From: Lachnospiraceae bacterium
GTDB lineage: Bacteria; Bacillota; Clostridia; Lachnospirales; Lachnospiraceae
Length of the DNA stretch: 64,000 bases
Assembly: GCA_902363835.1 (NCBI GenBank)
Contig: CABJBM010000007.1
Span: 171,606 to 235,605, forward strand
Direction of reading: 5' to 3'
Position 1 is the stretch's first letter; each line of letters begins with the position of its first letter. Shown here one piece after another: positions 17,077 to 26,615 of the stretch. The notes beneath the pieces were generated by a model. It was not told the DNA's origin. It did not search any database and saw only the letters and a program-made list of their open reading frames with translations. A program made the position numbers and the translations under genes.

Positions 17077-20000
17077 CTAATTTTTTCCATTTTTATTTCG
17101 AAGTTCCAACGCTCTTGAATGTTTATCACAACAGGTTTTTGAATTTCCTACAACCTTGTATAACTTATCGCAAATTTCACACTTTCCTATTTTGGCTTCA
17201 CCCGTATATCTATAATAATACAGTAATGGATTATCAGAACCAACAACAAATAAAGGTTCTTCATCTTGTGTTAACGTAATATCAAAAGAGGATGGTTTCA
17301 AAAAAACCTTATCAAAACGATCACATTCAGTTAGACAAATATTTTTTGATTTATGTAAGCGGTCAAGTGCTTTTACTGTTATATCTTTCTCCACCCATTT
17401 ATTTATCGACGTTTTAGTTGTTTTTGATCCACCTCTAGCATTTCTAAAAATCTTAATATAATCTCTAACATCTTTAGTGAGGTTTTTTTGCTCATCAGTA
17501 CTCAAAGTATCAAGATAAGCCAGTTTTCTTTTATATAGCACGATCAATATAAATAATATATACTTATCATGTTCACATCGTTTTCGACATTTCAGACTAT
17601 TGATCCAATCATATTCATTTTGATAAATATAGACTTGGCCTTCCTGTTTTAGCTGATCTGCAATTTCCGCCGCTTCTTGTTCAATTTTAAGTTCCCGTTT
17701 CTCTCTTGATTGATAAGCAGTCTTTTTAACTTTAATGCTGTCTCTTGGTAACTTAGTATTTACCAGTAGATTATCGTATAAAACATCTCCAAAGCAGTTC
17801 CACAAAATATTCTTATCTGTGTCGATATTCTCTTCCTGAAAATATTCTATATCCAACAAATAGGAAGCTGCCTTTCTACGCATTCCTATAATTTTCATGA
17901 TCTCATGATTGCAGTAATGGTAATAAACATCATATCCTAATGATTTGTTAAATCTACTCTCATTATATTTTTTATTAAGTTTTTCCCTAAATGTATTATT
18001 ATCCCGTTCTTTCAGTTCAACAATCTTCTTTTGCAATTCCATATATTCAGATGATGTCCTATCCACATCAAATTCAGCTATTTGAGATTGAAAATATTGT
18101 GGATTAAATGTATCATTCTGATTTGCATTACTGTCATTCTTCCAGATATTTCTTCTATTATCCTTTGTTTTTTCTTGAATGTATTTGCTGATACGATTTA
18201 CAGTACTCTTTTCATCATTCTGATATTCTGCACATACTTTCGCCTTTTTACCTTTTGCATATTGAAAGAAATACGGAAACTCAGAGTCTTTTAATTTCTT
18301 AAACATCTCCTGATATTTTTGTGGTAGGCTCGGTTTATATTGTGACTTCGGAAAGTCTATAATAAAATTATTGTAGGCCGTCATAAACCGAACAAATCTT
18401 AAATCTGGTTCTTCTTCCATATTCAAATGCTTGGTAATGGCATTCGATATATCACCAATAATGGAGCTGTCAAAACTTTTTCGTAGACAATCATAAATGT
18501 TCTTGCTGTTGACTTCCACATCAGCAGCCTTTTTCATTTCATAGTACAACGGCAATTTATTTCTATCCAGTAAATCAATAAAGGCATTATCATGTACATT
18601 CAAACACTCATCTCCATCAACATCACATTGTAATGTCTTGGTCAGTAAATCATGCGTACTGATTACCGTATCTAATCCATGAAACCACCGTTTACACTCT
18701 TCTGATCTTTCAAGTTTTCTAATTCCATGTTCACAATCTGACAAATGTGGAGAGCGTAAACACGCTATTTTTTCTACATCATCTTTATCGTCATAAAAAG
18801 AATTGTATACACTGTTGGCTGGGATTAACCCCTTTGGAGCCTTATCATTACAAAACCAATACTCACAAGCAGCATACAAATCAGGGCATATGTAGCTATA
18901 AAATCCATGTATAAAAGGCTTGCCTCCCATTGCTTTTCTTCTAATGGATTCAATCTTTGACTTAATCCTTTTCTTAACATGAGAATCCTGTAGCATCTGG
19001 GGGTATTGCTTTATTGATGCATAGAACGGTGGTAATTCTTCATCATCTTCTAGATTTGCACCCATGATTTTCAGTGCAGTATCCGTATTTGTTCTGGCAT
19101 CATTAATTAATTGGATTGTCAACTCTGATAAGCGTTCGATCTTTTCATCAGTGACATTTTCCCTAGGAATCGTCTGTTCAAATTGATATGCGCTTTGAAC
19201 AACTGGATCTATTTCTGTCGGATAGTGCATGGTATTGTTTATGCAAATCTTTAAATTGTTTTTCTTGAACTCCTCTTTGTATTGCTCCCATGATTTATAT
19301 TTCTTCCACATTTTCACCTGACTTGTATTCAATATCAGTTTTATATTATCTCGAATATAATTAATAGACACTTTGGTTCCCCAAGGGTCTACTATGTATG
19401 TCTCCTCTTCAATCTTCCCTTCATTCTGTTTTTCATTAATAAACGCCTGGAAATCAAACGGGAAAACGCACCCTTTAATCCACCCTCCACGAATTTGAGC
19501 ACTGCATGGGAGAAGTCCTGGCAAAAATATCCCGGCTCCGTCCATATGATTAACAGGCACTGACATTTCCCTTTTTTCCATAATGTCTTCTTCAATGCTC
19601 AAATAATTAACCTGTCCCGTTATTTCTGTCTCAAATTCAGGTAAAACAAGTACCTCATCTATATTAATTTCAATTGACGGTTCTACACTCTTTGAGAATA
19701 CCAATGATGTATAGGCTAAAAACTTCCCCGTATTGCAGCCATCAAGCTTATTTATTACATCAATAGTTAGACCACACATCAATCTATTTTTATGTTTTTC
19801 ATGAAAGTCTGCTTGTAATAAGCATATCTGTTTCTTTTTTTGCTGATTTGTTGACGAGGAATATAGTATAAATCTTCTACCACCAATATTGATATCATTA
19901 TTGTTAATTTGATTTAAAATCTCCTCATGATGGCAATCCATTATTACAATCTCTGGTATAAAAGGAATCTGTTTAGGATTCTTCTCATCATAAACAGATG

Positions 20001-20241
20001 ATTCAGATAATCTAACACATTCGTTTTCAAATCCTGCTATAACTTTATTTTCTCTTGGCTCTCCGTCACTATCATATATACAGGAACCATGTATTTCCCT
20101 AGTTCCTTTAAATGCTTCAATCTCTTCAAGATATTTTGTGCGTAAAATCTCTTTGTCTTTGTCGTTGGCTTTTCCTAATGAATTATATAATGCTCTCTCT
20201 TCTTGTGTAAGGCAATCAAACGTTGATAAATTAAACATCAT
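17077..20241 (-). CDS. YonO-like single-subunit RNA polymerase (double-psi barrel), 1054 aa
   Basis: Two blocks identify the family that includes eukaryotic RNA-silencing polymerases (QDE-1/RDR) and YonO of phage SP-beta. Near residues 234-257, DGAGIF is followed by AQIRGGWIKG, matching their first barrel (D-G-x-G ... Q-I-R-x-G-G-x-K-G). At 494-501 is LRSPHL, matching the R-x-P element. At 540-544 is D-V-D-G-D, the metal-binding D-x-D-G-D signature. The last 35 residues hold C-x2-C and C-C-x2-H, probably a zinc ribbon. YonO reads DNA and transcribes late phage genes; the same role is inferred here. It lies between the tail block and the early block, with its own terminator and a long leader. 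Confidence 0.88.
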   Translation of the reverse strand: MMFNLSTFDCLTQEERALYNSLGKANDKDKEILRTKYLEEIEAFKGTREIHGSCIYDSDGEPRENKVIAGFENECVRLSESSVYDEKNPKQIPFIPEIVIMDCHHEEILNQINNNDINIGGRRFILYSSSTNQQKKKQICLLQADFHEKHKNRLMCGLTIDVINKLDGCNTGKFLAYTSLVFSKSVEPSIEINIDEVLVLPEFETEITGQVNYLSIEEDIMEKREMSVPVNHMDGAGIFLPGLLPCSAQIRGGWIKGCVFPFDFQAFINEKQNEGKIEEETYIVDPWGTKVSINYIRDNIKLILNTSQVKMWKKYKSWEQYKEEFKKNNLKICINNTMHYPTEIDPVVQSAYQFEQTIPRENVTDEKIERLSELTIQLINDARTNTDTALKIMGANLEDDEELPPFYASIKQYPQMLQDSHVKKRIKSKIESIRRKAMGGKPFIHGFYSYICPDLYAACEYWFCNDKAPKGLIPANSVYNSFYDDKDDVEKIACLRSPHLSDCEHGIRKLERSEECKRWFHGLDTVISTHDLLTKTLQCDVDGDECLNVHDNAFIDLLDRNKLPLYYEMKKAADVEVNSKNIYDCLRKSFDSSIIGDISNAITKHLNMEEEPDLRFVRFMTAYNNFIIDFPKSQYKPSLPQKYQEMFKKLKDSEFPYFFQYAKGKKAKVCAEYQNDEKSTVNRISKYIQEKTKDNRRNIWKNDSNANQNDTFNPQYFQSQIAEFDVDRTSSEYMELQKKIVELKERDNNTFREKLNKKYNESRFNKSLGYDVYYHYCNHEIMKIIGMRRKAASYLLDIEYFQEENIDTDKNILWNCFGDVLYDNLLVNTKLPRDSIKVKKTAYQSREKRELKIEQEAAEIADQLKQEGQVYIYQNEYDWINSLKCRKRCEHDKYILFILIVLYKRKLAYLDTLSTDEQKNLTKDVRDYIKIFRNARGGSKTTKTSINKWVEKDITVKALDRLHKSKNICLTECDRFDKVFLKPSSFDITLTQDEEPLFVVGSDNPLLYYYRYTGEAKIGKCEICDKLYKVVGNSKTCCDKHSRALELRNKNGKN

Positions 20242-20705
20242 GAATCTTCTTGCCTTTGGAATAATATTTGTACTTATGATTCTTTCCTCCCTAATTCATA
20301 ATTCTCATTTTAAAACATACTCATTTTCACTTAATCCCAATTGGGCTTTAGTGAAAATACAAAACATTTCCCTTTGAAGGGAACCCGTACTTTTGGAACG
20401 AGTTGAAACTCTGATTTCATTGCAACTCACTTTATGGCTCCCCATCATGCAAAAATAGGAGCCACTTATTTATTCTCTCTTTAATTTCAAAATCTTTAAA
20501 TGTGACAGCTTAATTTTAAGCAGTCCTCCAAGGTGGGTAACGAAACGCTATACACCCTGTCAGTGGTCTTCTAAAGCCACTGCATAGAAATCAAAGCCGA
20601 ATTATTCGTACTTGATAATCGGATATGCAAATTATGCACATCTGAATTTTTATCTCCACCATTTAAAGATTTACTTTGCTCGGCTGTCTTTCATAAGTAG
20701 GTGCG
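20242..20705 (-). other. Structured leader upstream of the RNA polymerase gene
   Basis: No convincing gene fills these 464 bases. In the minus direction they hold several hairpins: CAGTGG...CCACTG, GGCTCC...GGAGCC, GAGTTG...CAACTC and TTCCCTT-CAA-AGGGAA, the last close to the polymerase start. There is no clear T-rich terminator tail. The stretch could control how much polymerase is made or hold phage promoters of unknown type. Confidence 0.45.
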
Positions 20706-20972
20706 TCAAATTTGACTACGTTTCCACTCATTAAGACAAATAATCTCAGCTTGTCCTTTAAAATTTTCCAAAGCCATTCTATGTCCTTTTTTATTTTTCA
20801 GGATTATTCTAAACTCGCTTAACTCTGAAAGGTCAAATAACTCACTGGCTGGAATGTCTAATGTATCTAAATCCGTCTCAACCGCTTGTATGTGCATATC
20901 TGAAAATGAAATAGCCGACACTATGTAAATCTTATCTGCTACTTTGATATATTTAATTTTTGTTATGTTTAT
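20706..20972 (-). CDS. Unknown 88-aa protein with apparent ATA start
   Basis: A GTG at 20921 lacks any ribosome site. The frame is open upstream, and a perfect GGGAGGG lies eight bases before ATA 20972. Read from there the protein begins with N-I-T-K-I-K-Y-I-K-V-A-D-K-I-Y-I-V-S, a natural beta-rich start, and continues ALENFKGQAEIICLNEWKRS. No family is recognised. It is one of several genes here whose best start is a near-cognate codon. Confidence 0.55.
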   Translation of the reverse strand: MNITKIKYIKVADKIYIVSAISFSDMHIQAVETDLDTLDIPASELFDLSELSEFRIILKNKKGHRMALENFKGQAEIICLNEWKRSQI

Positions 20973-21113
20973 TGTAATATCCCTCCCTTTACATCATGAA
21001 TCTATTAACAGGTACTTCCTTAAAATATTCATCTGGATTTTCTCAGGCAGCAATCAACCTATAGGATTTCTGTAGGCGTAGCCGGAAGAAATACTATTGT
21101 GCTAAGCACCCAC

Positions 21114-21461
21114 CTACTCAATTAAGTAATTACCATATAAAATTATGTCTCTTATCTGGTCACACATATTTTTAGTGGGTATATTCTTCTCTTTTACTTT
21201 AGACAAAGAATCTTTTATATCATCAAGTGTCATATGACAATCCTTCATAAGAAAATCAATAAAAGGTTGTCGATATGAAATCATTTTATCTAAATCCAAT
21301 TTGTAATTATTACAATAAAAACAATTTCTATATTGCTTTTCTTTATAGGCAAGCTCATTGATTTTGCTCTCGTACTTTGCAATACAGCTTATTACATATT
21401 CAACAGTCAACGTATTACTGTTTAACCTATTCTCCATTTTTATTCTGTAGCTTCTATCCAT
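21114..21461 (-). CDS. Unknown 115-aa protein
   Basis: The frame starts at ATG 21461 behind AAGGGAAG. The product is helical, with CFYCNNYKLDL in the middle and DYLMK-like helices (FIDFLMKDCHMTLDDI) after it. No family is recognised. It lies between the helicase and the RNA polymerase genes, separated from each by 150-210 bases that contain hairpins. Confidence 0.55.
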   Translation of the reverse strand: MDRSYRIKMENRLNSNTLTVEYVISCIAKYESKINELAYKEKQYRNCFYCNNYKLDLDKMISYRQPFIDFLMKDCHMTLDDIKDSLSKVKEKNIPTKNMCDQIRDIILYGNYLIE

Positions 21462-21674
21462 TCTTCCCTTTCTCTACATAGTGGATCGCTCTGCGATATA
21501 GGTTTATGTTCCGCCCGCAAGGGGCTACACATAAATCCAATCGAGGTTTTAACTTGTTACCCCATTTCTAATAAGTATTATTTTATATAGAAATCAGATA
21601 ACATTTTAGTACTGTCCTTATAATGGGGGTGATTCTCTAATATAATATATTAGGTAAACCCCCCTAAAATTTAA

Positions 21675-23639
21675 TTAGCTAATCCTGTAATATCCTTTTT
21701 TATCGGTCTGCATTTGTTCAAATAATAATCTTACAGTTTGATTACTCTTCTTTGTGTCCTTAAATGAATCATTGTTCAATCCAGTATCAGATAGTAATTC
21801 ATTCAATTTAAAGATTTTTCCAGTAGTTTGTGAATCACACCAATTAACAATTTTTTGAGCATTTGTCATCTTTTTACCGTCAGGTGGTTTTCTGTCTTTT
21901 ACCTTGTCTATCTTCAAACTCAAAGGCGTATCTTCATACTCAAAATTTGTTCCAACAGCCTTATATCTGTCTTCTATCATTGATGATAATTCACCATACA
22001 AATCATCATCTACATTATAGAAAGTCCATATTTGCACTTTTTCTGTATTCTTATAATTTCTTATTGCTAACCTAAATATATTCTGCTCAAAATCTGCAAG
22101 AATGCACCTAAGCATAGTTTGTGTAATTATGTACTGGTATTCTTTGTTATGATTTTTGCTTATTCCATCAAAAAAATCCATAGACTCTTGTTCGGTCATT
22201 TCAGATAGTCGCTGATAAATTTCCATATGGGAACCGCAATACATATAAAAGTATGCCATATTGGGAAAACGATTCATGCCTATGTATGCCATATTATATA
22301 AGTCTTTAAAATCATTAAATCCCCTCAAATTACCAAAATACCCTATATATTTAAAGTCTTTAAATCTTTTAATTAAATCACTATACAGCACTATCAGAAT
22401 ATCCTTTGGTCTGCCTATATAATGTTTTAATTTATTTCTTATGTATTCAATAATGGCGTTTGTGGTATTAAAAGAGGACTTTTTTCCATTACAAAGAGCA
22501 TTTTTACTTGTGGACATTTTTACATTTGTAATTGTCATATTAAGAGGTATGTTATACTTTTTACCATCAACTATCTCCACATAATCTAAATCATAGCGTG
22601 GATCAATATCGGCAGTTGCATCAAACACAAAAAATTTTTTATCCTGATTTAAGTAAAAATAATCTCTATTATCAATTACCATTACAAGAGAACGCTCATA
22701 ATTTCCGTGTTTCTTTTTAATAGAATGGAATATGGCGCCGTCTTTTGCAATTTTCTGTAAACACATTAGGTCTTTCAAAATAGCATTATATTGTTTGGAA
22801 AGAGGTTCCATATTCTCCGTAATAACCTTAAAGAATAATGTATCATTTGGTGTAATTGTTGAATACCTTTCATCTTTCCAATATAATATGACATTCAAAT
22901 CTTCTGACAAGTTTTCTTTATTATCCATCTGATCAAGGAGTCTATCCTTAAAGGTCTTAAACTCTTTAATTACAAAATCCTTATTTTCTACTTCATTAGA
23001 TAGTCCTTCGTACAAAGCAGATTCTATCCGTGTCAGATTTACGCTGTTAATATTTATTGTTTCAGAGAAATACGGACATTCATCAAAAATAACTATATCC
23101 CTTTTAAGCGGTTGTTTTTTGTAGCTGAAAGAAAATAGCTGTTCTCGAATACTCTCACTTAACATAAAGTAACGTTGGGTTGACAATAGAACAATGGGTT
23201 TGTAGTGCTGCTTAATCAATTGTTCCATAAAAGGAGTATCAGAACGCAAAACAATCACACTGTTTTCAAAATTTTTATAATGATTACTAAAACCAAAACT
23301 TTCAAAAACTTCGCCCCAATATTTTTCTGCGTTTTTTCTATCTTTTTCTCCGTTAGACAACTCCTCTAATCGTTTTATGGAATCAGTGACAACTACTAAT
23401 CCTTGAGGTTCGTGTCGCCCACAGTAAAAAAAGTCTCCGATACAACAGTGCATAAATGACTTGATAAATGTAGATTTTCCTATCCCTGGTCTGTCTGCAA
23501 TACAAGTAACTTTTGATGTATCTTTGTTATGAATAATTGTTTCAAATGTCTCTTCGAAAAACATAAGCTGTTTATCATCAAAATTATAATCTGGTAAATA
23601 AGTCTTAAAATCTTCATATGTTAGTTTTGATTTATTCAT
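21675..23639 (-). CDS. Superfamily 2 helicase-like ATPase, 654 aa
   Basis: A P-loop DRPGIGKSTF near residue 50-58 and a Walker B VIFDECPYF near 184-192 mark an ATPase of helicase type. FVFDATADIDP is like helicase motif III, and QNIFRLAIRN resembles a motif VI. I considered a terminase large subunit, but the second half has no nuclease triad that I can see. It may act in replication or partner the RNA polymerase. ATG 23639 is used because GGAGG lies seven bases upstream. Confidence 0.65.
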   Translation of the reverse strand: MNKSKLTYEDFKTYLPDYNFDDKQLMFFEETFETIIHNKDTSKVTCIADRPGIGKSTFIKSFMHCCIGDFFYCGRHEPQGLVVVTDSIKRLEELSNGEKDRKNAEKYWGEVFESFGFSNHYKNFENSVIVLRSDTPFMEQLIKQHYKPIVLLSTQRYFMLSESIREQLFSFSYKKQPLKRDIVIFDECPYFSETININSVNLTRIESALYEGLSNEVENKDFVIKEFKTFKDRLLDQMDNKENLSEDLNVILYWKDERYSTITPNDTLFFKVITENMEPLSKQYNAILKDLMCLQKIAKDGAIFHSIKKKHGNYERSLVMVIDNRDYFYLNQDKKFFVFDATADIDPRYDLDYVEIVDGKKYNIPLNMTITNVKMSTSKNALCNGKKSSFNTTNAIIEYIRNKLKHYIGRPKDILIVLYSDLIKRFKDFKYIGYFGNLRGFNDFKDLYNMAYIGMNRFPNMAYFYMYCGSHMEIYQRLSEMTEQESMDFFDGISKNHNKEYQYIITQTMLRCILADFEQNIFRLAIRNYKNTEKVQIWTFYNVDDDLYGELSSMIEDRYKAVGTNFEYEDTPLSLKIDKVKDRKPPDGKKMTNAQKIVNWCDSQTTGKIFKLNELLSDTGLNNDSFKDTKKSNQTVRLLFEQMQTDKKGYYRIS

Positions 23640-23653
23640 TGGCACACCTCCAT

Positions 23654-23839
23654 TTATCGGCTCATATATTCGTCTATTGCCGATTTCAATTGAGGTGAAT
23701 CTTTAAAAAAGAACACATTTCTACCAGACTTCTTTAAATCTGGTTGCATATCCACAAGTACAAATCCCTTTTGCATCAAATAACCAGCCATTTTCTGACT
23801 ATAAACAATAAAACTTTTCTTTTCCACTGTAACTATAAT
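23654..23839 (-). CDS. DUF5659-like small phage protein, near-cognate start
   Basis: The body FIVYSQKMAGYLMQKGFVLV, then K-K-S-G-R-N-V-F-F-F-K-D-S, matches the DUF5659 family found in many Firmicutes phages; its function is unknown. The nearest canonical start (GTG 23827) lies 21 bases from the GGGAGG site, too far to be served by it. ATT 23839 or ATA 23836, at nine to twelve bases, fits better. The stop is 14 bases before the helicase start, so the two form an operon. Confidence 0.65.
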   Translation of the reverse strand: MIVTVEKKSFIVYSQKMAGYLMQKGFVLVDMQPDLKKSGRNVFFFKDSPQLKSAIDEYMSR

Positions 23840-23859
23840 AGTTTTATTCCTCCCTCTTC

Positions 23860-24186
23860 TTATACCCTATCTCCACAACATTCAATTTCAATTGTTACAC
23901 CACATTTCATAATCACATGAACTGTCTGGCTTCCATACTCATCCTTTACCTGATAGCAAGCAATTACATCACCATATGGAATTATCAAGCCGTTTTGAGG
24001 TCTTCCCCATGTAATCCTAAATCGGTCTCCCCCATTTGTGTTTTGATTGTAACTTCTTTCACATGGAATGGTAAATCTTCCGATAATGGCTCCTTTTGAT
24101 TCAGTCTTTAAATATGATTCAATAGCATATTCTCTATTCCTGTCCATAAAATCACTTAATATTTTGCTTGTAGTTTCTTTATCCAT
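23860..24186 (-). CDS. Unknown 108-aa protein
   Basis: A short protein with a helical N-terminus (KILSDFMDRNREYAIESYL) and a beta-rich remainder ending VTIEIECCGDRV. The frame starts at ATG 24186 with AGAAGG upstream. No known domain is seen. It belongs to the leftward early block. Confidence 0.55.
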   Translation of the reverse strand: MDKETTSKILSDFMDRNREYAIESYLKTESKGAIIGRFTIPCERSYNQNTNGGDRFRITWGRPQNGLIIPYGDVIACYQVKDEYGSQTVHVIMKCGVTIEIECCGDRV

Positions 24187-24246
24187 ACCTTCTATTCTCC
24201 ATTTCTATGTAAATTTGACGGGAGAATATCCCCCGTCCCGGCTAAT

Positions 24247-24714
24247 CTACTTATTCAAAAGTTCATCAAATCTTATTTTCATGGCTTCTTGCAACTGGTA
24301 AATCTGTTCGTGAGAAATGGTTTCTTCTGCTAAGATATTCGTAAGCAGCTTTTTATTTACATAGCCCGTTTCGATAATTTCTTTGAATACTCTCCAATCC
24401 CTACGGCACATATTTTCCCAGTGGTAGGAAACCATATCAAGATTATTCAGAAATTCGCCGGACGTTACCTTGATGTTATCCGAACCTTCCATACAGTAGA
24501 ACTTAATAGTCCCATCTGTAGTCTCACAAAATGTACCAAGTGATTCCTGTTCTTCCTTCCAATCCTCAACGAACCGCTCGGCGGCATACTCATTGTCTGA
24601 CTGCCCGCTATCTTTCAGGTAGTCCTTATAAGCCAGCTCTATTACCTGAAAATCCGATTCCGTAATGAATACACCTGTTATTTCTCTTAATCTATCCAAC
24701 CTTAACTCTGTCAT
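24247..24714 (-). CDS. Unknown 155-aa acidic protein
   Basis: The product is acidic and helical. It opens with LRLDRLREITGVFITESDF and has a run of tryptophans and acidic residues (VEDWKEEQESLG). The start is ATG 24714 with GGAGG upstream. It resembles no family known to me. The acidic character and position recall host-takeover proteins, but nothing proves that. Confidence 0.55.
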   Translation of the reverse strand: MTELRLDRLREITGVFITESDFQVIELAYKDYLKDSGQSDNEYAAERFVEDWKEEQESLGTFCETTDGTIKFYCMEGSDNIKVTSGEFLNNLDMVSYHWENMCRRDWRVFKEIIETGYVNKKLLTNILAEETISHEQIYQLQEAMKIRFDELLNK

Positions 24715-24729
24715 TGCTTGTCCTCCAAT

Positions 24730-24963
24730 TTATTTTTTATGGTGCTGTTTATATCCTTTTACTGCTTTATTTGCCGTATCATGCAAAGCAGATATGTAGA
24801 TTACAAACGGTGTTGGCTCCTTATTTTTCTTATGCGTTTTAGGCATAACCATAACAGATTCTTCGTTTAATATTTTCTCTACAACAACTTTGAAGCAACT
24901 CTTGCAATCACTTTTACACGTGACATAATAAGTGCCACCAACTTTAACATCTTCTATTTTCAT
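24730..24963 (-). CDS. Small Cys-rich, basic protein, 77 aa
   Basis: The gene begins MKIEDVKVGGTYYVTCKSD and contains C-x3-C-x2-C (CKSDCKSCF), then a basic C-terminus (KGYKQHHKK). It looks like a small barrel with a partial metal site. The ribosome site AAAGGAA is good. The stop lies 15 bases before the next start, so it is in one operon with it. Confidence 0.55.
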   Translation of the reverse strand: MKIEDVKVGGTYYVTCKSDCKSCFKVVVEKILNEESVMVMPKTHKKNKEPTPFVIYISALHDTANKAVKGYKQHHKK

Positions 24964-25013
24964 ATTGTTCCTTTCCCTATAAGATAAGTATGAATTACAC
25001 TTGCCTTACTGAT

Positions 25014-25691
25014 TCACTGATATATCTGCCTTGTTGCAATATCCATTAATCTAGCGTTGATATCCTGCAATTCTTTAATTATTTTCTGGTATTTCTCAAC
25101 AGTTTCATCTTTAGACCGCCATTGGTGATCATATTCCACTGCAAGATTGTTCACAACTTCCCAAATATTAGGCTCATATAAAGGATCGGAATTATATACA
25201 CATAGGCAGCTAACCGCATCATCAGTTGTTTCATATTTGAGTGTGCCTTTTAACTCTAATTCCTCAACACACGTTGAATATTTTGCTTCATAGTTTCCTA
25301 CGAATTCATCAACCGAAACTCCTGAATCCTTGAAATCGTCATAGATGGTTTCAAAATAGCCTGGTGAGACGAAAATACCCGTCTGGTTGATAAAGTCTAC
25401 CCTTGATATGAAATCCTCGTATACGGGTTCTCTGGTCGTTTCTACGGGGTGGATAAGAATTCTCTTCTTATCTGGATAAAACCTTCGTAAATCTGGTTTA
25501 TCATGCAATGTCCTCATAATTGTAATTACTTTATCAATGTCACCGCCAAACACGCCAACTTCTGTACATGATTTAAGTTTGTCATATCTCACGGTCATAT
25601 CTTCGTTGTAATACTCAAGATTATGCTTTTGGTAAATCTTAAAAAGTTCTTCCTCTAACTGTTCCTTTGTTATTGTTCCGTAGTCTTCCAT
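25014..25691 (-). CDS. Unknown 225-aa protein
   Basis: ATG 25691 follows GGAGGAAATTATA. The product is acidic, with TRIPS-like mixed strands and a C-terminal helix (KYQKIIKELQDINARLMDIA) suited to coiled-coil pairing. No domain is recognised. The ATCGGAGG leader sequence before it is nearly the same as that before the next gene upstream. Confidence 0.55.
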   Translation of the reverse strand: MEDYGTITKEQLEEELFKIYQKHNLEYYNEDMTVRYDKLKSCTEVGVFGGDIDKVITIMRTLHDKPDLRRFYPDKKRILIHPVETTREPVYEDFISRVDFINQTGIFVSPGYFETIYDDFKDSGVSVDEFVGNYEAKYSTCVEELELKGTLKYETTDDAVSCLCVYNSDPLYEPNIWEVVNNLAVEYDHQWRSKDETVEKYQKIIKELQDINARLMDIATRQIYQ

Positions 25692-25793
25692 TATAATTTC
25701 CTCCGATTTATTTAATATCAGCATGTGCCGAAACTGACACATGCCGTTTACATTACTTTCCTACTTAGAATTCACCGTTTCTAAGTAAAGCCA

Positions 25794-26477
25794 TTACTCA
25801 AACTTATTATCATTCTCAATGTTGTAAATGTAATATCCCTCATATCCAAGAAGAATCTGCTTGTCCTTACAGATAATAACTAAACTCAATGTATCTATAT
25901 CATCAGAATCTTTATTCACTTCTGCCAATCCAGTTACTTCCACTGCAACGTTGGAAATGATTGATTCGCAATTATCTTCTTTGATTCTGAATAACTGATT
26001 GTCTTCACAATAATAGCCAGAATCGTAAAAGTCTGCATCATCTAACCATTTAGCAATAAACTGTTCCCACCGTGAAATTGTTCCAGTCTTTACGCTTTTA
26101 CCCCCTTTGAGGAAAGTACCGATATAATCGTCATAAACTCGCATAGCGCAATCTCGTTCGTCCATCAGCAAACCATTAACCGCAACTTCATTGTAAAAGC
26201 TAGGCTCGTCATTTTTAACTGTTCTGACAACGATAGACCGTCTATCATAGCCCAAATCATCATCTAAAATCTTCTCACCACCGCTAACCTTGACTGTAAT
26301 TCCGTGGATATGGCTTTCAATGTAATCCTTAATTTCCATGAGTTTTCCATGATGTTCATAGTAATCATTTTCTGGACTCAATTCGAATTTTTCATTGCTT
26401 TCAGTAATTACATTCACCCTTTGCTCAATCAGTCCAAGATCCACATTTTTAACGTACTTTCTTAATTTCTTAAACAT
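25794..26477 (-). CDS. Unknown 227-aa protein
   Basis: ATG 26477 is chosen because GGAGG lies eight bases before it. The protein opens basic (MFKKLRKYVKNVDLGLI), then is mostly strands and acidic loops. The region HGITVKVSGGEKILDDDLGYD and the C-terminal DTLSLVIICKDKQILLGYEG are its clearest segments. No family is recognised. Confidence 0.5.
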   Translation of the reverse strand: MFKKLRKYVKNVDLGLIEQRVNVITESNEKFELSPENDYYEHHGKLMEIKDYIESHIHGITVKVSGGEKILDDDLGYDRRSIVVRTVKNDEPSFYNEVAVNGLLMDERDCAMRVYDDYIGTFLKGGKSVKTGTISRWEQFIAKWLDDADFYDSGYYCEDNQLFRIKEDNCESIISNVAVEVTGLAEVNKDSDDIDTLSLVIICKDKQILLGYEGYYIYNIENDNKFE

Positions 26478-26615
26478 ATAAATACCTCCGATTTTATTAT
26501 GTAGAGTCAGCATTTCGCCAACTCTTAAATAATAGTTTGTTGATGGGACAGGAGCCGTACCCTATCATGCGTTCCATCTAATATGTTATTCTCCGTTTGG
26601 TAACGAGAAATATCT

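Noticed and set aside
21675..23639. The 654-residue ATPase as a terminase large subunit
   Set aside because: The P-loop and D-E-C box would fit, but the second half shows helicase-like motifs and no aspartate triad of an RNase H-type nuclease.
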